Shown here: piece by piece, positions 1-10,966 of the stretch
Position numbering within the stretch: the stretch's first letter is position 1
How the letters are laid out: the number at the start of each line of letters is the position of its first letter
NCBI GenBank assembly: GCA_965649825.1
Contig: OZ287695.1
Coordinates: 2,046,001-2,110,000 of the forward strand
Reading direction: 5' to 3'
From: Penicillus capitatus
Lineage: Eukaryota > Chlorophyta
Length of the DNA: 64,000 nt
Position numbers and translations under genes: made by a program
Notes under the pieces: generated by a model
The model's input: only the letters and a program-made list of their open reading frames with translations
What the model was told of the DNA's origin: nothing
The model's database searches: none

Positions 1-338
1 TACCCTTGAGCGTTTGCAGTCGGAATGTCTTGCTGCATGACGAAGCGCGGCCCAAATGCGTCGTTCTCCATGAGAGCCTTAAATGGGCCGAGAAGGAGGT
101 GCAGACACGGCAGTGCTCACTGGATCAGTTGATCCAAGAGATCCGGAAACGGATTACGGAAGAGGGAGGAAAAGTGGACTACGTCAAAGTTGTCGATCCA
201 GAGACCTTAGAAGATAAAAAAGATCTCCAGGACACCGCATCGATCGTCATCGCTGTCGCGGCATTCTTCATCAACAAAGCCCAACAGCCAGAGGTGCGAC
301 TGATCGACAACATTCTCGTCACTCTTCCAAAGACATAG
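1..338 (+). CDS. panC: Pantothenate synthetase, 3' end (partial)
   Basis: The last exon of a pantothenate synthetase, the enzyme that ligates pantoate and beta-alanine to make vitamin B5. The exon probably opens at 20 after an acceptor AG (18-19). It starts with the SRN of the family's SSRN motif. It then has the C-terminal lid domain with a KVDYVKVVDPETLE segment and ends with the conserved RLIDNI close to the terminus. The ATP-binding N-terminal part lies outside the window. The stop at 336-338 is only about 20 bp from the stop of the convergent primase gene. Family assignment is firm from the ordered C-terminal motifs; the 5' structure is unknown. Confidence 0.85.
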   Translation, partial: PLSVCSRNVLLHDEARPKCVVLHESLKWAEKEVQTRQCSLDQLIQEIRKRITEEGGKVDYVKVVDPETLEDKKDLQDTASIVIAVAAFFINKAQQPEVRLIDNILVTLPKT

Positions 339-359
339 AAACGCGAACGTCGTTTTTTG

Positions 360-2181
360 CTAAACGGACATTTTGTTCATTGGGGCACCGTGCTCTTCTT
401 GAACGGCGTTTTGCAAATCTGCCACGAATTGCTGGAAGCAGTGGAGATAGGGCGACAGTGCTGTCTCTTCTTTGTCTCTCTGTGGTATACCCATCGTATA
501 GTGGAATGAGGAGGTATTCTGTTTTGTTACCTGATGATCGTGGAAGTTCTCGTTAAGCTCGTCGTACAGTTCGCGAACCGTCGGTACCGTCTCTGGATTG
601 AATTCCCAGAGATTCTCTCGTGGGATCGGTACACAGATCCTCCCCGTCTTAGGATGCACACAGAACGGCGCCTAATGTGCAGCTTAGCTCGTCGCCAGTC
701 ACATCATTTCGATCTCTCCTCACTTTGAGCAAATGATTCTTCGTTTTGGAAACCATAATGTCCAATCGGGGATAGACGTGTGCCAAAATGACGCGGTCGC
801 GATTCTGGACCAATTCCTCTGCCTTTCTCCTTTCGTCCTGTTTGGCTGTCTGTCATTGATCACGACATCAAAGAGCGGATCTCGACGGCGAATGTCGTAC
901 CAGTTTCTCAATCTCTCTCTCAATGCAATGCCACGTATGCTCGTTGATGTCTTCAATATTCTTAGAAGACTTCTGAGAAACGCTGTTTCGTATTCTTGTA
1001 TCGCCCAAGGTGGCGTAGATCGTCTCTGCATGTCTCTCGCTTTCAAACAGTTGCTGCTCCGGCAGAATTCTCTAAACCAGCTCCATCGTTTTCCTATCGT
1101 CCTCAACATGGAGCCTTACGTCCACCCAGATCTCGCTACAGATGTGGAGGGCTCTTTCTATCGAGGGATGCGCTCGATTTGTGAAACTCAGTTTTGCGCG
1201 GCCTTTCTGCTGTCCCTTGTAAACAGCCAAGAAATCGGCCACGGCACTTCTTTGTCTGTCTGAGAGCTTCCGTGCCCTTCCTCACCAAACAACAGTCGCT
1301 CGGATCGCCTGTTAGTGTGCACAGCTCAGAATCACCTCGCATCGCACACCCAGCAATGAATCCCGCGTCTTCCGGAATAGACCCATAGAATGTGCCGAAA
1401 TCCAAAATCCTCTCTCAAACTAAAATCCATCACCTGAAGCAAAGAGTGAGACATCACACTTTTTATCTGAAGAAGGAGACCAGTATAGCGGCTGCCATGT
1501 ATGCCCAATCTTTGTGACACACTTTTCCTTCGCTGCAGCACGTCCGGACATCGTCATACTCATCCATATCAATATCAAACACCAATTCACGCTCTTTGCA
1601 GAAGAACCCATCGCCCATTCCTGCACACCATAAGACTCATCTATCCAGTCATGATGGTGAAGGATGGCCTGTATAGGTGGAGCGCTGGCTGGGATCGACA
1701 TTGTAGATCCCACCGATGTCCAGTTTCTGAGGACATCGATGCACCAGGAACTCACGCAGAGCTCGGGCATGCTGTCCGACAGATGATATCAGTAGGGATC
1801 CGAGGTGGAAGTGTGACCTGAAAAGACAGGTAGCGTGCGAAGACTCCGGCAGAATCGGAGAAAGCAAATTCACGGCAACTCAGTGACTGATCGGCTCCGA
1901 CGTGCCCATCATCTACTGCGCCCTTTATGATAAGACAGCATAGGTGTATCGAGGGACGTTACCTTTATCGTAGGCCAGCCACTGAACGAACGTCTCTGCC
2001 GGAAACAAACGATCTACGTCAACAACCGTCACTTGGGCGATGCCTATCGCACTCAGAGACACGGACCGTAGTAGACACGTAGAAAATCGTCGTGCACGAT
2101 AGGAAGCGTCAGGCTCCTTTTCTGCTCGTCCATCTCCGCGTTCTCTGCCAGAAAATGACGAAATGAAAGTGATGGCGCCAT
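360..2181 (-). CDS. PRIM1: DNA primase small (catalytic) subunit
   Basis: This is the catalytic subunit of the primase-polymerase alpha complex, which makes RNA primers for replication. Reading the minus strand through short introns gives, in order: [13 protein letters not shown] and [26 protein letters not shown]; the metal-binding [13 protein letters not shown]; the signature [17 protein letters not shown] with HCWVCDA; and the C-terminal block [33 protein letters not shown]. About eight introns of 46-59 nt are needed. Two are clear at 1772-1817 (donor GTCACACTT) and 1434-1480. The start codon chosen at 2181 has an A-rich context. The promoter is probably shared with the divergent uS10 gene, about 60 bp away. 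Confidence 0.88.
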
Positions 2182-2241
2182 TTGTTTGGGTCAGGGGCTT
2201 TTGTCGTCAGTGTCTTCGATACCTTGCATCGTCCTGTCTCT

Positions 2242-2996
2242 ATGTCGACCCTATCCCTGCGCAACTCCGTCCAGCCATCACGCCGATATGACGCTCAGCC
2301 ACGATGTCGCGGTTTCTCTGTTACCTCGGCGTCAACAGGTCGACCGTGTGACTATCCTGACCCATTCAGTGGTGCCACTCTTGTAGCGACGTCGTTCAGT
2401 CGAGCGCCCTCCGTTAGGCTGATGTCCGCACGATCGATGGCCTCCACGCGGGTGAGTGCACCTCTGCACGATGTGAGGCTCCATTGCCGTTGTCTGTTTT
2501 GCAGATCTGTGCATCCGCCTCGTCCACAGAAGTGGATCCTCCTGCGGCGGAACCTGAGCTTGTGGATCCTCCTATGGAAGAATCTGAAGTGGATCCTCCT
2601 GTGGCGGCCCAACCGATTGTCCCTGCCCAGAATCCAGCATTGAACAAAAAACTGCGGATCAGGCTCAAGTCTTTTGACGTGGAGCCGATGAAAGAAGCCG
2701 TGCAGATGATTCTCGATGTCGCCAAGAACACAGGTATCTCAATATACAGCCTCAAACTCAACGGACTCTTTGTGGAATCAGATGCGCGTGTGTCTGGACC
2801 GGTAGCGTTGCCAACGAAGAGACGACTCTACTGTCTCCTACGTTCACCGCACGTCGATAAAGACTCGCGCGAGCACTTCGAAATGCGCATCCGTTCTCGA
2901 TTGATCGATATTCGAGATATGAAATCCGATACCATCGATCAACTGATGGCGCTCGACATTCCGGCCGGCGTTGATGTCAACATCAAAATTTTGTAA
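2242..2996 (+). CDS. rps10: Organellar ribosomal protein uS10
   Basis: A nuclear gene for a mitochondrial or plastid small-subunit ribosomal protein. The conserved core runs from KLRIRLKSFDVEPMKEAV through SGPVALPTKRRLYC and LRSPHVDKDSREHFEMR to IPAGVDVNIKIL, the typical uS10 layout. An N-terminal extension of about 100 residues, rich in Ser, Arg and Thr, looks like a transit peptide followed by a linker. The linker holds three VDPP repeats (GTGGATCCTCCT-type DNA). Intron 1 has donor GTGAGTGCA after MASTR. Intron 2 (48 nt, from about 2732) is a multiple of three without a stop, so it is silent in the raw frame; removing it restores NTDARVSGPV. Which organelle it serves cannot be decided from the sequence. 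Confidence 0.85.
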
Positions 2997-3067
2997 CGGC
3001 GGATGTCAGCGAACAAACGCACCGTATTCATCACATACGGATCCCATGTTCCACGCGCTCGTGTCTG

Positions 3068-4780
3068 TTAACCTGTTTCTTGGGCGCAGGGCTCTTCGGA
3101 TGGATTGGGGTCGCGGATGGGGTACCCAATAGATCGACAGGCATCCAGAAATGTCTCCCTCTGTTCTGTCGTCATGGGCTGCCGCCTCTTAGCGATGTCT
3201 CGCACCAGATAGGCCATGATATCGTGATCTCCCTTTGAAAACTGCATCGATGCGAGGCCCTCTGCAAACTCGATGACTTCGTGATTGAACATCTCTCTTC
3301 GTGTCACATCCACCGTGAACTGCAGGTAACGATGGACCTTGGCCAAGAATTCTTCGTGACCAGATACGACTTTCATTTTGTGGAGTCCCCAAATGGCACG
3401 TCCCATATCTGCAGCTCGGAGTTTGATAAACCGTTTGTGATGGGACAGCTCTTTCAGACATGTTGGCACGATTTTCCATCTATCCTCGCATTCGTGCTTG
3501 CCCATGGCCCAGAGAAGGGAGGCTAGATTTGGAGGATGAACAGGGAACATGCCTTCTCGTGTTTTGAGCAGAGGATAGGCATCGTTCAGCAGTATCTCCA
3601 GTTGATTCGCATTCAATCTCTCGCCCATCAACACCACCCCTGGTCACACTTTCTGTGACACCTCTTCTATAGAATGAAAAAGTGTGACCTTCGAGAAACT
3701 GACATCGATAGGTGCCGTCCAGATCATCGACTCTCTCAATCGCATGTTCGATCAGCAGTTCCAGTAAATCTCGAATGGATAGCGTCCTATCGTGTTGCTT
3801 CAGCTGCATGTCCATCATTCCTGGACCCAGACTGCGTTCCTGATTATCCTTGCATTCTCTTAGACAGATGTCCTACCAGGCAAGTCCATAGAATGCATTC
3901 ATCAAGTCACGTTGCCCTAAGAGGTCCAGTTCCTTAGGAAGACCACTGGCCATACGTTGGACAAACTTTCCGTAAGCATCCTGGATCCAACCCTTGTCTT
4001 CAAAGTGGTAAGCCACTCGGCCGATTCGACCCAACAGATCACAAAACTGAGGATACTCCAACTGCACAGACAAACGCTCGATGGTCACCATCATCGCCAG
4101 TCCGGATGCCCACCCACTCCCGGTAATTCCCTTCCGTTCTCTTAATCGTGTTGATAAACATTATAGCGTCATCACGGCACTCTTTCTGCGAAGGCAGATC
4201 ATCACAGTACTTAAGCCGACGTATGTTCCTGTCGTACGGCGCAATGCGATTGAACAGTACTCTTCACACGAACAAAAGTGTAAGAAGGGTGTGGGCGTAT
4301 TGCTTTACCTCTTCATGGTCGTTACTTTTTTCTCCCGTTGGCGATACGGCCGTTGATCGATCGCCGCCGGATCTTCGTCCTCACTGAAGACATAGGCGGT
4401 GTTGCTCGGCGAGTGGGTGGCAGCATCCGAACAGAAATGCCGCAGGGACGTCGGGCGTCTCATCGAGGCAATACTCACCCCACGTGCATACTTCTGATGC
4501 AGAAGTGTCATCCAACCGAGAATCGTTCGGCTCAGTCGAGACTTCGACAGGACCTCCTTCTCTTCCTCAGCATACTTGGACTCTGCACGATAGCCAACAT
4601 CACTCGCAACCGATGGATCGCTCACTCTCTACGCTTGCCTTCGAGTATGGGACCCACTTCGTTCCATAGATCCTCTGTCCTCTTTGTAAAACGTTTTCGT
4701 AAGTGACTCGGATGCCGCGTTGCGTTTGATACGCCTCGACGGCCGCTGTTTAGGATCTCTCTGAACCCCGCGACCAGCAT
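3068..4780 (-). CDS. Helical-repeat protein, FASTK/HPR-like
   Basis: Predicted helical-repeat protein of the type that binds organellar RNA. The spliced product has several weak repeats of about 38 residues with spaced Leu and Trp: PNLASLLWAMGKH, ADMGRAIWGLHKM and HEVIEFAEGLASM are three successive units. This pattern is typical of the FASTK/RAP and heptatricopeptide families, but no RAP domain is visible at the C terminus. Five or so introns are needed. One at 3640-3688 is bounded by an 11-bp perfect inverted repeat. The start at 4780 (MLVAGFREIL) is the first good ATG and may be preceded by another exon. Function is inferred from repeat style only. Confidence 0.55.
3640..3688 (-). other. 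Intron with 11-bp terminal inverted repeat
   Basis: 49-nt GT-AG intron on the minus strand in the helical-repeat gene. Its donor begins GTCACACTTTTT and it ends AAAGTGTGACCAG. Together with the flanking G, GGTCACACTTT (3642-3652) and AAAGTGTGACC (3679-3689) are perfect 11-bp inverted arms that would pair the two splice sites. Removing it joins CQFLE to GVVLMGERL in frame. Confidence 0.75.
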
Positions 4781-4910
4781 TCGTGCTGTTGGTGCGTTCG
4801 GTGAGCAGCCCCACGTCACATCACATGAACCCTACCGATCGAGACAGGTGCAGACAGGTATTGAAACGCTTCTGCCTTCCAAGATTCCCATTTCTGTTCT
4901 CGGTAACAAT

Positions 4911-6354
4911 GGACCAGAATGAGACGCTCGGCATCGGCGAAATGGACGATATCAACCTGCCACTTGACGAAATTATACAACGCAAAGAACAGCGTGGGCG
5001 AGGTGCAATGGGGCCACGTTCGGTTCGTCGTGGCCCCCCGCGTCGACCCGGCCCACCGTCGCAACGTCTCTTCGAACAACGGTTCCCTCGACAGGACCTC
5101 CCTACGACCCATGTCGGCACTGGCGTCTTTCATGGAGACACTCGTACACGTGTTCCTTGGACGGCAACGACGCCGGGTTATGAAGAGGCTTATCCCTATC
5201 CGCATGTAGCGCCGGTAGAATTTGACAACGGCCATCCGCCGCAGTACTGGACCCAGCCTCCACAGGTTTTTGCTCAACCGCCTCCACCTCCTGTTCGACA
5301 GGAAGGTCCATTTCGAGGCTACCGAAATCGACATCATCACCACCATGTATGGAAACCCCTTCGGTGAGAGGAATGAGAAATACGTGAGATGTATAGGAAA
5401 GACCGATTAGAGGCGGAATTCGTAAACCTGCATTGGACCGTCGAAGAGGACGGGGCTACGGCAGGGAACGACCATATATGGGAACGGACATTGCTGAAAC
5501 ACCTCAGAAACCTGCACCCAAAGAGGTAACCCTCAAAATCGACCTATACGGCTGCGCTGTATGTGGACAACGATGACAGGACAAGTGCAGCATGATCTTC
5601 GAAAAGGGAAACGCCGTGATCAAATTCAACGACATCGAAATTCTCAAAGTGCGCTTCACTCTCGATCTGATCTGCCGACAAAGGCCTCGTTGGTTAGGTG
5701 AGTGCACAAGGAGACTTGGTCTTGACAACCGAGGGACATCAAGATGTGTGACTATCCGCAGCAGATGCACGATGTTCCCTTGAGCATCTCTGTGTCTAGG
5801 GTCGATTTTTGAAGGCCATGAATGACGTGCTGGGTTTGATTAATGTGGAGATTTTGGCCGAAGAGGATCGACCTGAGTCATGGAAAGTCAAAGACGGATA
5901 CTCTTTGTTTCGATACTACGATGGCATTGTAAGCAGCAGCCTTCCCTCTTTAACCTCTCCGATGTCTGGCTCTCTGCCAAGGCTATCAAAGGAAAAGGCG
6001 ATCCCACAAAGAACCGAGCGGAGTCCATAAAGAAAGCTTTTGAGCAGCCGAATCCAAAGGCACTAGAAGCGACGATCGCTTCAAACTTGGCAGGTTTCTC
6101 TCCTCTCTGTCGTCTCCTCTCTGTTTTGATCTGTCTCTGTCGCAGCTCGACGACTGGGGCTCTCTTTTGATCCCATGTCGCCTGTTGCTCCCGGAAGCGC
6201 CATTCGCATTACTCAAGATCAGCAGTTGACAAGAACTTCGAACTACAGCATTTCTGTCGTGGAGCAAAACAAAGAACAGAAAGAAGATGTCATTCATCCC
6301 TCTCCTGTCTTCCATCCTCAAAGACCTGTGGCCACTGGCTTTCCACCTTACTAG
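4911..6354 (+). CDS. mRNA-export-adaptor-like protein with UAP56-binding motif
   Basis: The first exon opens MDQNETLGIGEMDD and then INLPLDEIIQRKEQRGRG, which matches the UAP56-binding motif (LSLDDIIKxNR type) of ALY/REF and UIF adaptors. An Arg/Gly/Pro-rich, RNA-binding-like region follows, ending in a His run. This suggests a nuclear mRNA export or TREX-linked factor. Later exons, joined over introns near 5365-5412, 5522-5585, about 5700-5800, 5930-5983 and 6095-6146, give blocks FEKGNAVIKFNDIEILKV and WKVKDGYSLFRYYDGI. I cannot assign these to a known domain, and one exon junction near 5700 is not resolved in frame. No canonical RRM is evident, so the family is uncertain. The gene is divergent from the helical-repeat gene (131 bp apart). 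Confidence 0.5.
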
Positions 6355-7243
6355 AAGTGAAGCTGCGCTCTGTGCTATGGGATGGAAGAGCTGTTGACCT
6401 TGTGAGGAGACAACTTGTTTAATCAGATCGGCAACCTCGGCACTTGATTTGCTCTCTTTTCTGAAATGATGGAAATCCTGTGCGTGTTCGTAACGTCCAT
6501 GCGTGCCACTCAGAATCAAGTGGCGAGCCGTTCGGAATCGTCAGCCGAGGGAGGGCGTTATCTGCGTGGCTGTCATGCCAGCAACGCTGAGCACCATCGA
6601 ATGTGGCGGCTCCCTCAGATGGCAGACGTTCTGAGATGTCCTGCTCTGCAGAGACTCGATATCGAGAATGAAGAATCTGTCCATCGTTTCGCTTCTGTAT
6701 ACGACAGAGGATATCGCGTCGTGATGACAGAGATGATGCCACCGCGAGAAAGCTGACGTCTTCTTCAGGCACAGTGCATGCACAACCCCGTTTCCAATTA
6801 TTACAACGGCGTTCACCAAATATGATCAGCAGTCAATGTGGACAAATCTCAGATGGCTTTCGGAGATTCACGATTCTAAAGAAAAGATGCCTCGAATGGA
6901 TGGATGTGTGTGGTATAAAAAGGATAAAGATCACGATCTCAGCTTTCATGACACACGGAGGAAATAGGATTATGCAAACATGGATCACGAGGTGATATCC
7001 AAAGCAGATCGTCTTCTGTATGCAGCATCTTAACTCAACCAGCACCTGACTAGGTCAACGGTCACTATTGACCGACAGTTTCAGCACAAGAGGTCAGCGT
7101 CATGTCACACTGTGTCATGAATGAATTAGAAACGATTGAAAAACGGCAATGTGCCGTCTTCCTTAGGTAGACAGGACTGTTCGATTCAAAACCCCTCACC
7201 CCCTGTTTCGAAAAGAAAGGCTTGGGATGGGACGCATTCATCC
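6355..7243. other. Unassigned interval with a possible minus-strand exon set
   Basis: Between the ALY-like gene and haloperoxidase gene A there are open minus-strand stretches, for example around 6419-6819 with ILDIESLQSRTSQNV and HAQDFHHFRKESKSSAEV. They could be exons of one gene converging on the upstream gene, but I found no consistent splice model and recognise no family. From about 6820 to 7243 I see nothing. Confidence 0.2.
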
Positions 7244-9290
7244 CTACCAACCGTTCTTATACTTGAAGACGTAGAAGTCAAAATCTTTGTCGCCGAAAGA
7301 CTCATGGTCGTCATCCTCATACCCATGGCCGCCATATCCGTGACCAAACCCATGACCAAACTTGTAACCCTGCTCGTGATCGTCGTCATCGGCATATGGA
7401 TTGACGAAAGATTGGGCTCTGTCGAAGACGAGGCGTCCGACCTCTCTTCCCAACACTTGTCCACCGTCGTCATCTGCTTGGACATGAATGCCACCGGGGA
7501 AACGCGAGAATCCGGATTCGTCGGAGGCATCGGTCCAGGTCTCCCAGCAAAGCACGACATCTGTAGCGGGGACGTATCCAATAGACATTGGGCCGGTGTT
7601 GGGGACGTCACTGAATCCAGGCAGGACGTCGGATCTGGGCTCGAAGAAAGAGGTACCCTCTTCGGAGAGATAGCACGACGGACCTCTGTATTTGTCATCG
7701 CCAAAGAAAAGGCGCAGAGCTTCGGATCCGGCAGCGCTGAAGGTGGAGTGCCCAGATGTATAGGCAGCGAAGTTAGGCGTGACGAAGTCTGCTGCCTGGA
7801 ACGGGCGCCATTCGCTGATATTGGTCAGACCGACGCCCATGTATGGTCCTTGCCATGCGAGACGCGTTCTACAGAGTCACACTTTGAGATCTGCCACAGT
7901 AGAGTGAGATCTGTTCTTACTCTCCTCTGAATTCTCCGCATTGGATGACGGAGACTGGACGGGCGTAGTCGAAAGTGACCTTTGTCCTCCAGCTGGCGAT
8001 ACCGGCATCGTAGACGGCGTTTCCGACGACGAAGAGCAAGCGAGCTGTCTCCAACTGATCGAGGCCTTCGGCAAGAGCGGCATCTCCTGCGATCTTCCAC
8101 AGATGTCCTGGTGGAGCTGTGGTATCTGGACCGTCTGCCCAGTACTCCGCAATAATCTTCAACACATCGCCCAGCGTAGCAGAGATCCTAGAAAACACGG
8201 AGAGTGAGCATCGGGATGAGTATCGTACAATGATGCCGTACTCGAGAATCTCGCGGAACTGGCGTTCGAATTCTGCACTTCCGGCAGGAGGCGGTGGCGG
8301 CAACAGTTCGTCTCCCGTCGTCTCATCGCCATCTTCGAGCGCAAACGTCGTGAAACGACCTGCCCACGGGAAGGCGAATTCCTGCGGCGTGCATTCAGTC
8401 GTTCCAAACTGCTCGAACGTTTCTGGAATGCAGAGTGGCTGCCATCTGCCAATGTCGACGATCTGGTTGTCGCAGTCCGTAATTCCGGCGAGTGTCTGAG
8501 GCACATTCAGAGGAGTGTAGCCCGTTGGGTCAACATCGCCTGGTCTCAATGTCCCGTTCGGTTCAAAACCGTCCTCTGTAATCTGTTCGAGCAAAGCGTC
8601 ATACAAGCGACTTCTCTAGGCGATAGCGACTTGCCTGGTCGACGACGCGCTGACAGGCGACGGCACCGGCGACGATTTCAGCTTGGCGCTTGCTCAATTT
8701 GAACAAGAATTTTTCCAGCCGTTTAGGCGGCAGATGCAAAGCGAACTCGATCAGAGGAACGAGGTCGTCGATGGTCATGCCCGAGAAGGCTTCGTACTGT
8801 TCGAAGACCAAGGGGAAAGTATCGAAGTCTTCGAAGAGTGCCTTGACCGCCCAGAATCCGGCGCCGTCCATAGTATTGGTCACCGAATCCTCGTCGCTCT
8901 TCCATGGCAACTTGAACGGATTACCCGTTGTCGAACTGAATCCTGTAAAGACATCTAGAAAAGGCCTACTAACGCGCGAGGATCCTCACGTTTAGTGGTG
9001 AGCGCAGCTGCCTCGAAGAGACATGTTCCTGCGAGTCCGCATACGCGACCGGCACCAGGTGGCGTAATAGCGCCGAGGTTGAACATGATTTGGAGTTGCG
9101 CTACGATGGACCATGCGAAGGGGCGATTATCCGCATCGTCGACGGGGCCTTCGGCAGGGATGTTCTCGATAAAGTCCGAAGCCGTTGTGCATTGCGTTTT
9201 ACAGACATCGCGCGAAAACTGAACACAGCGACCGACGCCCGAACACAAGAGCACGGCGACAAAGAGAAGCAAATGCTTCGTCGGCAACAT
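7244..9290 (-). CDS. Vanadium-haloperoxidase-type PAP2 enzyme A, secreted
   Basis: The first of three paralogues. A signal peptide (MLPTKHLLLFVAVLLCSG, about residues 1-22) leads into a helical enzyme of about 590 residues. The catalytic signature of vanadium haloperoxidases and type-2 acid phosphatases is complete: K(x6)RP in KVTFDYARP, SGH in TSGHSTFSA, and SR(x5)H in SRFPGGIH. It probably oxidises halides with peroxide, or acts as a phosphatase, outside the cell or in the secretory pathway. Introns lie near 8943-8993, 8583-8634 (a GC-AG intron), 8190-8240 and 7869-7920. The C-terminal tail is rich in His, Gly and Asp (GHGFGHGYGGHGYE) and is absent from copies B and C; metal binding by it is only a guess. 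Confidence 0.85.
7869..7920 (-). other. Motif-bearing intron, absent from paralogue B
   Basis: 52-nt GT-AG intron in gene A with CTCACTCT near its 5' end and AAAGTGTGAC near its 3' end, plus a repeated CAGATCTCA. It splits RGE/TRLAW in phase 2. Paralogue C has an intron at the same codon and phase, while paralogue B has none. Confidence 0.75.
8583..8634 (-). other. GC-AG intron in haloperoxidase A
   Basis: Minus-strand intron with donor GCAAGT, the expected context for a GC donor, and acceptor CAG. Splicing joins CQRVVDQ to ITEDGF, matching CQCVIDK/YTADGF in paralogue B and CQRVIEK/YTKDGF in paralogue C, where the donors are GT. No GT at this position keeps the frame. Confidence 0.75.
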
Positions 9291-10011
9291 TTGACGCCTG
9301 TTAGATAACGTTCGTGAAACGGTGCGACGCGATATGGTCGAACGTTGGTACGGGGATGTTAAGGTCCAATACCCAAGCAGCAGTGAAAAGTATGGAGAGA
9401 TAGCTGGAGAGCGCCTATCGGTTTGCCTTTATACCTCAAGGCAAAGCAGGGACGCGTCCTCACAGAACCGCAGAGGCAATCCGAACCACTCGTTGGTTTG
9501 GCGTATCTTCCAGGGAATTGTGGTCCGCGTGATGTTCGCAAATAGCAACCGCATCCAGGAGTCAAAAGACTAAACGGGTCAGTTGCCAAGCTCACCCTCG
9601 AAACGGCGACTGCAACGGTTAGGCGCGCGCCCCCGTTCTCCGGTGCGTGTTTAACGAATGCTTCAGGTGGATAGCTCCTTTTCGGATAACAGTTCGCGGA
9701 AATGAACGAAAAAAGCGAATCGACGGGTATAGTCGGTTAGCATTCATGAAAAACATTCGATCGATATGAGCATAGACTGAAAACAAGAGAAATACACAAG
9801 GCTTCGATCCTAACAGTCCTACGTCTGATCTAGATTATTATCTATCGGATATGAGCTCTGTATGTTACTTTCATGCCAAGGCGTATTGAACAAGACGGCG
9901 CGCGTGGACGATATTGCGAGCCGGTGCTTCATCTTGGACCGATCCTCTGGTTTCGGCAAACTGAGCAGCTCCCTTGACTGCTCTTGTTGCTGCCTCGTTG
10001 CAGTACTTTAG
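9291..10011. other. Intergenic region upstream of gene A
   Basis: No coding exon supported. This is the promoter side of haloperoxidase gene A and the 5' side of the small secreted-protein gene. I see no strong motif beyond a G/C-rich patch near 9627-9640. Confidence 0.5.
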
Positions 10012-10453
10012 ATGCTGGTTTGGGTATTGGCGATCTGTCTCTGTCTGATCGATGTCATGACTAAGGTAAGTAGGTCATCGAGTTACTCGGCAAACCAACT
10101 CCGACATCACAACCAAACGACTGAGCGCCAATTCGGCCGAGGCGGCAGCATGGTCTTCGCCGCAGGCTATGCACGCTTCTGTTTCCATTCGCTCGGCGCC
10201 GATGCCGAGAACGGTAAACCGTAGCTCTCTCTTCCCAAGCAGCACAATGCGAATGTGGCCTTCGACGGAAGCGCACGGTCGTTCTTCTGCGCACCGCTGC
10301 GTTGTTGGACCGCCTAAGCGTTTTGAACGCCGTCATTGTGCTCGTCCATCTCCTTACGGTCGACACGGCAGGTAAGTGCATTGCCAGCAGCGAGGTGGTA
10401 CACTTGCGTCGACTCCATCCAACACGCCACTAAGCGCATTCGGCCCGCTTTAA
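10012..10453 (+). CDS. Small secreted basic protein, hypothetical
   Basis: The first exon, MLVWVLAICLCLIDVMTK, looks like a signal peptide and is followed by a strong donor GTAAGTAGG. A second exon of about 205 bp ends at another strong donor, GTAAGTGC (10374), and a short third exon gives a stop at 10451-10453. The mature peptide of about 75 residues is rich in Arg, Ser, His and Pro. I recognise no family. The complementary strand over 10081-10340 is also open, so the strand choice rests on the signal peptide and the two consensus donors. Treat as tentative. Confidence 0.35.
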
Positions 10454-10966
10454 CGGCGATAGCGCAGCAACGGCGCAAACACAGAACATAGATTCTCAGC
10501 ATCATAAATGCGAATTGCAGAACATGCTTGTCGAGCCTATAGGCAGTACAGCGATCTTTTCAGCAAGTAAGCAAGCAAAGGGGCTCCTCATTTTCTATCG
10601 TTATCTCCTCCTACCACCATCCCACGTGTCAGGAACAAAAAAGATCGGTGCTAGTGACAGTATTGGAAAGAAAGATTTCTTGCGAAAGCGCTTGGCATGG
10701 ACACAGTGGTGCCTCCTTTGAGTACGTCTCTGCGACTGTTGACTCTTAGAGATTGGACATTGTCTAGCGACCGTGCATTGAGTTAAACAAAGAAATAAAT
10801 AATACACAACCAACCAACCAACTGGCGGCCATTCTTATAAGAATCGATCGATTTTCTTCAAATTGGACCATTCATTCATCAACGACGCTCTGTTACTTCC
10901 GTGCGGTCTTATCAGCATCTCGGCTGGATTGTTGAGGTGGTGATCGAAAGAATAGAGGATCCGTTT
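10454..10966. other. Intergenic, no gene seen
   Basis: Short direct repeats ACCAACCAACCAAC near 10810 and A/T-rich stretches, compatible with 3' ends of flanking genes. No supported gene. Confidence 0.5.

Noticed and set aside
7136-7930. 264-codon plus-strand ORF
   Set aside because: Antisense to the last exon of haloperoxidase A, which has SGH and SR(x5)H.
10081-10340. Open minus-strand frame (HIRIVLLGKRELRFTVLGIG)
   Set aside because: Could be coding, but the plus strand here has a signal peptide and two GTAAGT donors; kept the plus model with low confidence.
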